A DNA stretch of 5,619 nt from Cloacimonetes bacterium UBA5456 (GTDB lineage: Bacteria; Cloacimonadota; Cloacimonadia; Cloacimonadales; Cloacimonadaceae). The notes under the pieces were generated by a model, which was not told the origin of the DNA, ran no database searches, and worked only from the letters and a program-made list of their open reading frames with translations. A program made the position numbers and the translations under genes. The stretch lies in the NCBI GenBank assembly GCA_002427325.1, contig DIQS01000009.1, positions 10,475 to 16,093 of the forward strand. Direction: 5' to 3'. The stretch's first letter is position 1. Each line of letters begins with the position of its first letter. Below, piece after piece: positions 1-5,619 of the stretch.

Positions 1-3000
1 GCGTGGTTGGAATCTTTGCAAAACCCTGATAAAGAATTGGATACCTCAACCGTTCCCACGCCAAGCTTCTATGATTTTTGGCTTCAGAGCATAGGCGATG
101 CCGAGGATATTTCCCAGCTCAAAATCGTGCCTGCCTTCACGGAGATCGCTACTTTGCATAGAGATTTTATCCGAGAATTCAAGACACTCAGCCATCGCAT
201 CCAATATATCATCCACCTTTTGGGCTTGCCTGCCATGCAAAACCTCATGGAACACCTGCTTTGGGATCTAAATCACCAGCTTGCTTCACTTTATAAAGAA
301 CTAAGCGTGGAAGAAGCACTCGAGATGATAAACAGCGTTTTCAATGTGTTAAAAAAGCTCAGTCTCACGCATATCAGCATCGTCTTAGATTGCGTTCTCA
401 CCATCAGCAAATCCGTGTTGAGCGGGAGCCATATCATACTCAAAAAGCACATCTTAGAAAGGGTGATTGATCTAGGCTTTACCCCACCGGGTGAGATCAA
501 GATTTCCGGAGATTGGCAGCTTGACGTTGATAAAAACCATGTTAAACATCTGCGCGTTTTGTTGGAGCTGATAGCCATTAATCCCATCCAAAATAAAGAG
601 TTATTGGCCTTCACGGTGATCAATATTCGCAAGTATGGCATCTTTATTTCGGATACCGACCTCTTTCAAAAAGACGTTTCTGCCTTTCTAAATGCCGATC
701 TGAAAGATATCTATGTGCAGAGCAAGCAGCTTTTGCGTCAGTTTCCGGTCTTCTTCAGCGAGATCGGAGCCGAGGGCGAAATCCGCGATGCGAGCACGGA
801 GATGGACGAGCTTTTCTTCCGTAATGACCGCCTTATCCACTTCTTGCGTAAGCTGATACACACCGAGAGCAACAACACTCAGATCACATTGATCGAAGAG
901 ATTCTTGCATATTGGGTGAGCCAAGACCCCGTTCCGCTGCAAAATATGGTGCCGCAAGATGTGTGGCTCTTTTTGCAAAATGATAATGCGGATACAATCG
1001 AGCAAGGGCGTATCACACGTGAATTCTTGAAAGAAAAAGAATTGAGCGGAAGCGAGCTTTTGGCACTATCTTGGCAGAGAGTGGAAGTTCTCTTTCGCAA
1101 CCTTGAGGAAAATAGTTATACAAGGCGACTTAAACTCATATGCTACTGTCATTTCCTCCTCAAAGATAAATATAATCTTGATCCTTACGACATTGTTCGT
1201 TTCCTTAGTCGCTACACTTTTTTTAACTCTAAGGAGCAGCTTAGGCTCAAGGGCTGCCTCAATCGCAAGGACTATGACTCCTCTATCCGCCAAATGTTAG
1301 GCTATATCGGCAGGTTGAATACGCTCATCCTCGATCCAAAGCCTACAAACGCTTGGGAAAACATCTATTACAAACGACACGTGGCGGCTGGAATCCCCTC
1401 AATGTATGGCATGTATCGTGAGCCAAAACTCGAGGCGATGGGCATGGTCTTCCGCCTCGAAAATGTGATCCGCCGTCTCTTTGCCAGCAATATCAGGCAA
1501 TTGAACTTAACATATATGAACGGCAAGACCTTGCGCCGTATCACTCGCATTCTCGAGCTCTATGAATTGGCGCTCAAACAAGAGATGATCATCAGTGATT
1601 CATTCAGCTCTTCGCTGGCGATGCTTGTCTCATTTCAAAACCTTGCAAACATCTCTTTGGCGCAGTATATCGACGTTTTTAATCTGCTCAAAGATAGCGT
1701 GAATGAGATCATAAATGAATACTACTATCGCTTTTATGACAGTCAATTGGGCAAGCTGAAAGAATATCGTGATTGCCAGAACAATAATTGCCTGCAGGAT
1801 AAGGAAATCTTTGCCGAAGAATTCTATCGTGAGATGCTTGCCGGCTCTTTCTTGGTGCAAGGCTTGGACGGTTTTATTGCGCGTATCTTGCAATCGTTAA
1901 ACGAGATGCGTGTGCTATTTAATAAGGAAGATATTGCAAAAGTGATCTCTTATGATCCGGATAAGCTGTTCTTCCATCTCTATTCACGAAATTCGCGCAT
2001 CGAAAACCAGGTGCTATTGGGCTCTAAAGCTTTCTTTCTCAAACGTTTATATCAATATGAATTTCCGATACCACCCGGCTTTGTGATCACCACCCATCTT
2101 TTCACAAATCGGGATATCATCAATGCGCATCCAGATATCTCGGCGGAGTTTTATGAACTGCTCTGGCAAAATCTCAATAAGCTGGAACGCTATACGGGAC
2201 TTGGCTTTGGAGATAGTCAAAATCCTCTGCTTTTCTCGGTTCGCTCCGGCGCTCCGCTCAGCTTGCCTGGGGCAATGGATACCTTCCTGAATATTGGACT
2301 CAATGACGAGATCACCGAAAAGCTCTCGCAGCGTCCGAATTATGGCTGGACGGCATGGGATTGCTATCGTCGCCTGCTACAAAGCTGGGGTATGGCTCAC
2401 GGCATTTCGCGTGATGAATTTGATAGCGTAATGATCGATTATAAAAAGCGTTATGAGGTTGCTCTTAAAACGCAATTCACCCCCGCGCAGATGCGCTTGA
2501 TGGTGGATAGCTATAAAGAAGTCCTTACCAAATATGATGTTACATTAGAGCAAGATCCGCGCTTGCAACTGGTCTCAGCCATATCGCACGTGTTAGATAG
2601 CTGGGATATGGATCGTGCGCGGCTCTATCGTGAAAAGCTGCACATCGCAAATGAATGGGGCACCGCTGTGATCATCCAAAAAATGGTCTTAGGCAATCTC
2701 TCCCATGATGGCGGGACAGGCGTGCTATTTACTTATGCAGATTGGAATAAGGAGCCGGGGATTTTGCTTAATGGAGACTTTACGCTCTGCAGTCAGGGCG
2801 AGGACGTGGTTGCAGGACTGGTGCACACCATGCCCATCTCGGAGGCAGAACGTGTCCATCGTGGGCTGGATACCTCGCTGGAAAAGGACTTTCCGCCTGT
2901 ATATCGCAGGCTTCTACTCTATGCAAAACAGTTGATTCAAGATAAAAACTATCCGCATCAAGAAATTGAATTTACCTTTGAAGGCAATACTGAAGATGAT

Positions 3001-3474
3001 CTTTACATCCTGCAAACACGCAATCAAATCATTCAGAAAAGCCCGGAATATAAGGTTTTAGGCAAGACAGATGTGCCGCCTATCGTGCTCGGTAGCGGAA
3101 TCGGAATCGGTAAAGGTGCGGTCAACGGCATCATCGTTGTAACAGCTTCTGATATCGATGAATATAAGAGTCTTGACGAACCCTTGATTTTGGTGCGCCC
3201 GGATACAGTTCCCGATGACATGGCCTTGCTCTTTGAATGTCAGGGCTTGCTAACCTCCCGTGGCGGCGTCACTTCCCATGCTGCAGTGACGGCAACGCGC
3301 TTGGGACTAATCGGGATCGTGAACTGTCGTGAATTGGTCGTTGATGAAGAAAAATCCACCCTTAAAATCGGTCAAGTACATCTGAAAGCTGGAGATAAGA
3401 TTGCTCTTGATTCCACGGGAGGGCTCATCTATCAAGGACATCATCCCTTAGTCAGCGTCCAAAGCCTCGTTTAA
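1..3474 (+). CDS. PPDK-like PEP/pyruvate-binding domain protein with large N-terminal helical region (5' end outside window)
   Basis: This is a dikinase-family protein that would use ATP to phosphorylate a swivelling histidine. Residues here count from a TTG at 7, but the frame is open to the window edge and no ribosome site is visible, so the true start is probably upstream. Residues 1 to about 650 are helix-rich and match no domain I can name; 244-290 (FFSEIGAEGEIRD, then RNDRLIHFLRK) and 458-475 (AAGIPSMYGMYRE) look constrained. The ATP-grasp domain follows: K674 and PIPPGF at 687-692, SVRSGAPLSLPGAMDT at 744-759, SGTGV-like GGTGVLFT near 902-909, QGEDVV at 930-935, EIEF with E988, and LQTR at 1002-1005. 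These correspond to the ATP-binding residues of PPDK. The phosphohistidine domain has GGVTSHAAV with catalytic H1091. The protein ends about 65 residues later, so the C-terminal PEP/pyruvate TIM barrel of true PPDK is absent. The linker between the two domains is about 22 residues, much shorter than in PPDK. The family call is firm; the acceptor substrate is unknown. Confidence 0.9.
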   Translation, partial: AWLESLQNPDKELDTSTVPTPSFYDFWLQSIGDAEDISQLKIVPAFTEIATLHRDFIREFKTLSHRIQYIIHLLGLPAMQNLMEHLLWDLNHQLASLYKELSVEEALEMINSVFNVLKKLSLTHISIVLDCVLTISKSVLSGSHIILKKHILERVIDLGFTPPGEIKISGDWQLDVDKNHVKHLRVLLELIAINPIQNKELLAFTVINIRKYGIFISDTDLFQKDVSAFLNADLKDIYVQSKQLLRQFPVFFSEIGAEGEIRDASTEMDELFFRNDRLIHFLRKLIHTESNNTQITLIEEILAYWVSQDPVPLQNMVPQDVWLFLQNDNADTIEQGRITREFLKEKELSGSELLALSWQRVEVLFRNLEENSYTRRLKLICYCHFLLKDKYNLDPYDIVRFLSRYTFFNSKEQLRLKGCLNRKDYDSSIRQMLGYIGRLNTLILDPKPTNAWENIYYKRHVAAGIPSMYGMYREPKLEAMGMVFRLENVIRRLFASNIRQLNLTYMNGKTLRRITRILELYELALKQEMIISDSFSSSLAMLVSFQNLANISLAQYIDVFNLLKDSVNEIINEYYYRFYDSQLGKLKEYRDCQNNNCLQDKEIFAEEFYREMLAGSFLVQGLDGFIARILQSLNEMRVLFNKEDIAKVISYDPDKLFFHLYSRNSRIENQVLLGSKAFFLKRLYQYEFPIPPGFVITTHLFTNRDIINAHPDISAEFYELLWQNLNKLERYTGLGFGDSQNPLLFSVRSGAPLSLPGAMDTFLNIGLNDEITEKLSQRPNYGWTAWDCYRRLLQSWGMAHGISRDEFDSVMIDYKKRYEVALKTQFTPAQMRLMVDSYKEVLTKYDVTLEQDPRLQLVSAISHVLDSWDMDRARLYREKLHIANEWGTAVIIQKMVLGNLSHDGGTGVLFTYADWNKEPGILLNGDFTLCSQGEDVVAGLVHTMPISEAERVHRGLDTSLEKDFPPVYRRLLLYAKQLIQDKNYPHQEIEFTFEGNTEDDLYILQTRNQIIQKSPEYKVLGKTDVPPIVLGSGIGIGKGAVNGIIVVTASDIDEYKSLDEPLILVRPDTVPDDMALLFECQGLLTSRGGVTSHAAVTATRLGLIGIVNCRELVVDEEKSTLKIGQVHLKAGDKIALDSTGGLIYQGHHPLVSVQSLV

Positions 3475-3495
3475 AAATAACACAAAAAAAGAATA

Positions 3496-3502
3496 AAAGG
3501 AG
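3496..3502 (+). promoter_or_regulatory. Shine-Dalgarno site of the GAPDH gene
   Basis: An AAAGGAG match to the anti-Shine-Dalgarno lies nine bases before the ATG at 3512, which is near-ideal spacing. The second in-frame ATG at 3518 would be 15 bases away, so the site favours the first ATG. The surrounding 37-base spacer is A-rich and holds no hairpin terminator, which supports co-transcription with the preceding dikinase-like gene. Confidence 0.8.
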
Positions 3503-3511
3503 TACAGAAGA

Positions 3512-4762
3512 ATGGACATGAGCTTGAGAAACAAAAACTTGCTTGGCATCAACAGCCTTGGAAGGATTGGCAAGCTGTTGCTCTGGAACCAAATCCACCT
3601 CAGACATTTTGAGGGTATTGTTGTTAACTGTGGTCGTGAAGTCGGAAAGAAATTGGATGACCTCATTCAAACTATCGAAACGGATAGCACTTATGGCTCG
3701 ATTCACAAATTCCTCTTTGGCATGGTCGGCAAAAAAGCCGAGATCAAGATTTTGGACGCTGAAAATCAGATTATCGAAATCGAAGGAATGCCGGTTAAAA
3801 TACTAAGAACGGCGCGTAATCCCAAAGATATCAATTGGCTGAATGAGGGTGTGAAAATCGTTGTGGATTGTAGCGGACAGTTTTTGGACCCCACTCTCAC
3901 CTCTGACGGCGGGAAGCCTTGCCTTAGAGGTCATCTCGATGCCGGCGCAATCAAAGTTGTCGCCAGTGCTCCCTTCAAAATCAAGGGCGCTGCAAAGACT
4001 CCGGATGATGCAAAAACCATGATATTCGGCATCAACCACCTTGAGTTTAATCCTGATGAACACCACATCATCTCAGCTGCATCCTGCACCACTACCGGCT
4101 TGGCGCACATGATCAAGCCGCTTTTGGAGAATGATCTCACTTCAAAGATTCTCACAGCATCGATGAGCACTATCCACGCTGCGACAAATACGCAATCCAT
4201 CTTGGATAACGTGCCGAAAACCGGTGCAGGAGACTTGCGTAAATCACGTAGTTTGCTCAATAACATCATCCTCTCGACCACGGGTGCTACAAAGGCGCTC
4301 GAACTGGTCATGCCAGAGATCAAACGCTTTGGCTTTATGGCTGATAGCGTGCGCATCCCTACGAGCACCGTCTCTCTGATCAATCTCAACGTGAGTTTTT
4401 CAACAGAACTCGATGATCTCGGTGAACCCCTGCTCAATCATCAGGTGATTAACGACATCTATAAGGCTGCCTCTGAAGGAATTCAGAAAGATATGCTCGT
4501 CTATAGCGAAAGGCAAAATGTCTCGGCAGACCTCATCGGAAGCCGTGCATCAATCACCATTGAGGCGCATGAAACGCATACTCGCACGGGAATTATCGAG
4601 CTGGATTCAGCGATGCTTGCGCAACAAGGGATCAAGACGGATAAAGAGCTGTCTGTGCCGATCACGAATGCGAAGATTTGTGGCTGGTATGACAACGAGC
4701 TCGGTTCCTATGTATATAGCCTGTCAAAACTTGTTAAATACGTCGCAGATAAGAGTATCTAA
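3512..4762 (+). CDS. gap: Glyceraldehyde-3-phosphate dehydrogenase, long divergent form
   Basis: The expected reaction is NAD(P)-dependent oxidative phosphorylation of glyceraldehyde 3-phosphate to 1,3-bisphosphoglycerate in the cytoplasm. At 416 residues it is longer than the usual 330-340. The dinucleotide-binding start is GINSLGRIGK at 12-21. The catalytic domain has SAASCTTTGLAH with nucleophile C192, and STIHAATNTQ with general base H222 and phosphate-binding T225. TTGATKAL (T257) and VRIPTSTVSL (R281) supply the other phosphate contacts, and WYDNE at 392-396 carries the nicotinamide-contacting N395. Odd points are: VVNCGRE at 37-43, where classical enzymes place the Asp that selects NAD; SCTTT-G instead of the usual SCTTN-C; about four extra residues in the S-loop after D232; and about ten extra around 126-140. 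Catalytic residues are intact, so activity is likely, but cofactor preference is uncertain. It follows the dikinase-like gene by 37 bases and is followed by a terminator. A role as erythrose-4-phosphate dehydrogenase is possible but less likely. Confidence 0.92.
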   Translation: MDMSLRNKNLLGINSLGRIGKLLLWNQIHLRHFEGIVVNCGREVGKKLDDLIQTIETDSTYGSIHKFLFGMVGKKAEIKILDAENQIIEIEGMPVKILRTARNPKDINWLNEGVKIVVDCSGQFLDPTLTSDGGKPCLRGHLDAGAIKVVASAPFKIKGAAKTPDDAKTMIFGINHLEFNPDEHHIISAASCTTTGLAHMIKPLLENDLTSKILTASMSTIHAATNTQSILDNVPKTGAGDLRKSRSLLNNIILSTTGATKALELVMPEIKRFGFMADSVRIPTSTVSLINLNVSFSTELDDLGEPLLNHQVINDIYKAASEGIQKDMLVYSERQNVSADLIGSRASITIEAHETHTRTGIIELDSAMLAQQGIKTDKELSVPITNAKICGWYDNELGSYVYSLSKLVKYVADKSI

Positions 4763-4778
4763 AACAACTAATTACAAT

Positions 4779-4812
4779 GCCCCGTCTTTGTTTATCGGGC
4801 GGGGCTTTTTTT
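4779..4812 (+). terminator. Rho-independent terminator after the GAPDH gene
   Basis: GCCCCG at 4779-4784 pairs perfectly with CGGGGC at 4800-4805. The stem extends inward through U-G, C-G and U-G pairs (4785-4787 with 4797-4799), giving a nine-pair stem and a nine-base loop. Seven T residues follow at 4806-4812. It begins 16 bases after the GAPDH stop codon and would end the dikinase-GAPDH transcript. The T run stops only four bases before the next start codon. Confidence 0.88.
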
Positions 4813-4816
4813 GATT

Positions 4817-5506
4817 ATGGATACAAAGCTGGATATTTCGGTGGTCTTTTCTAAGCGGAAGAGCATCGGGATCACTGCGCTTGACGGTGCTTCTTTGCAG
4901 GTGCGAGCGCCGATCGGGACTTCTCATGAATATATTGATGATTTGATTAAGAAAAATATGCCTCGCATTGAGAAGATGCTGGAACATGCGGGCAGAAAGA
5001 TGGGCGGTTCGCTCTACGCTGAGGGTGAAGAATTTCTCTATCAAGGGGATAAGATTAGTATTCACTACTATGATTTTGGCAAACCTTGTTGGAAATTCGA
5101 TGAAGAAGAGGGTAAGTTGTTAATTGATCAAAGTCTTGTGGGCTTTGCCGATCAGGTTTTGAAGGATTTCTATGCAAAGAGGGCAAAAGCTCTGCATAAT
5201 CGCTGTTTGAGCCTGGCAAAAGAGCATGGTTTTCATGTTTCTAAGATATTGCTGAGGTGGAATAAAAGTAGGTGGGGCTCTTGTTCCTCGCGTGGGGCAA
5301 TCTCGCTTTCAAATGCGCTCATCATGGCACCGCCTAAGATAGCGGATTACATCATCTTGCATGAGCTTTGTCATTTGCGGCATCCAAATCATTCAGCTGA
5401 TTTTTATAGAGAGCTTGCGAAATATGATCCGCAGCATCTCGAGCATAGAAAGTGGATTAAGGAGAATGGGCATCTGTTGAGGGTTAAACCGCTTATCAGA
5501 GATTAA
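4817..5506 (+). CDS. YgjP/DUF45-type zinc metallopeptidase
   Basis: This is a 229-residue soluble protein of the YgjP-like (DUF45, PF01863) metallopeptidase family, with no signal peptide or membrane segment. The N-terminal part, to about residue 60, has the family's beta-strand and helix start, including LQVRAPIGT. The C-terminal catalytic part has RWGSCSSRG at 152-160 and then HELCH at 182-186. H182 and H186 are the expected zinc ligands, E183 the catalytic acid/base, and H192 in PNHSADF the probable third ligand (HExxH then five residues then His, as in SprT/Wss1-like enzymes). The physiological substrate of this family is not established; some relatives sit with restriction or DNA-repair genes, but none is visible here. 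I chose ATG 4817 over the TTG at 4811, because the TTG lies in the T run of the terminator. The only Shine-Dalgarno-like bases, GGGCGGGG at 4797-4804, are in the terminator stem. Confidence 0.9.
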   Translation: MDTKLDISVVFSKRKSIGITALDGASLQVRAPIGTSHEYIDDLIKKNMPRIEKMLEHAGRKMGGSLYAEGEEFLYQGDKISIHYYDFGKPCWKFDEEEGKLLIDQSLVGFADQVLKDFYAKRAKALHNRCLSLAKEHGFHVSKILLRWNKSRWGSCSSRGAISLSNALIMAPPKIADYIILHELCHLRHPNHSADFYRELAKYDPQHLEHRKWIKENGHLLRVKPLIRD

Positions 5507-5568
5507 ATATCTTTGTCTTTCGGGCGTGATTTAGTTGATTTGGAGCGGTCAATATTCCGACTAATTTA

Positions 5569-5619
5569 ATGAAAAGCTCGCCAAAATCCCTACAGGTTTA
5601 CATAACATGGTTATGCTTA
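5569..5619 (+). CDS. Possible start of a further gene, cut by the window edge
   Basis: An ATG at 5569 opens a frame that stays open for 17 codons to the end of the window. The translation begins MKSSPKSLQVYITWLCL: a short basic start followed by a hydrophobic run, the pattern of a signal peptide or a first membrane segment. Against it, the only GGAG upstream (5542-5545) is 23 bases away, too far for normal initiation, and 17 open codons occur readily by chance. No function can be given. Confidence 0.25.
   Translation, partial: MKSSPKSLQVYITWLCL
5601..5615. repeat. Short inverted repeat
   Basis: CATAAC and GTTATG form perfect six-base arms around a three-base centre (ATG). It has no T run, so it is not a terminator. 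It could be an operator half-site pair, but six-base arms also arise by chance, and the site would lie inside the reading frame that opens at 5569. Confidence 0.2.

Noticed and set aside
7..9. TTG at 7 as the true start of the dikinase-like gene
   Set aside because: The frame is open from position 1 and no ribosome site precedes the TTG, so the gene is better treated as cut by the window edge.
3109..3140. Gly-Ile-Gly repeat (GSGIGIGKG) as a nucleotide-binding P-loop
   Set aside because: It aligns with the GLPASPGAATG-type start of the phosphohistidine domain in the PPDK family and does not have the P-loop consensus.
3931..4437. Minus-strand open frame of 168 codons opposite the GAPDH gene
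   Set aside because: It lies wholly within a gene with firm family motifs, has no ribosome site I can see, and its translation has no recognisable domain. It is a shadow of the coding strand.
4731..4761. Promoter-like TTGTTA with TATCTA near the GAPDH stop codon
   Set aside because: The second box is a poor match, the spacing is 19 bases, and a transcript from it would still meet the terminator hairpin.
4811..4816. TTG at 4811 as the start of the metallopeptidase
   Set aside because: It overlaps the T run of the terminator and adds only two residues. ATG 4817 gives the normal family N-terminus.
5530..5564. TTAGT and ACTAA arms downstream of the metallopeptidase gene as a terminator
   Set aside because: The arms are only five bases and AT-rich, they are separated by a long loop, and no T run follows.

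Overview
The window carries three forward-strand protein genes, and possibly the first codons of a fourth, packed closely on one strand. No tRNA, rRNA, CRISPR array, insertion sequence or other mobile element was recognised. Base composition is moderate and codon usage looks uniform across the genes, so I see no sign of recent transfer. The organism is an anaerobic-type bacterium at best guess: a variant of pyruvate phosphate dikinase beside a long, divergent GAPDH would fit a candidate phylum of the FCB group, for example Cloacimonadota. That placement rests on overall impression, not on a marker gene, and should be held loosely.

Layout. (1) Positions 1-3474: a very large protein, open at the left edge, with about 650 residues of helical, unassigned sequence followed by the ATP-grasp and phosphohistidine domains of the pyruvate phosphate dikinase (PPDK) family. 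It stops before the C-terminal PEP/pyruvate-binding barrel. (2) After 37 bases and a clear Shine-Dalgarno site, positions 3512-4762: a divergent phosphorylating-type glyceraldehyde-3-phosphate dehydrogenase. (3) Positions 4779-4812: a strong intrinsic terminator. (4) Positions 4817-5506: a YgjP/DUF45-type zinc metallopeptidase whose start codon lies four bases after the terminator's T run. (5) Positions 5507-5619: a short spacer that may hold the start of another gene at 5569.

How they may work together. The first two genes probably share a transcript, because there is no terminator between them and the spacing is short. GAPDH acts in the triose-phosphate part of glycolysis and gluconeogenesis, and PPDK-type enzymes act at the PEP/pyruvate node, so a shared role in central carbon flux is reasonable. 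However, the missing acceptor domain means the dikinase-like protein may phosphorylate something other than pyruvate or serve as a regulator. The metallopeptidase has no evident link to the pair. The points most worth checking are the dikinase architecture, the altered cofactor and active-site positions of the GAPDH, and the overlap of terminator and translation start. I found nothing that I could defend as an entirely new biological system.
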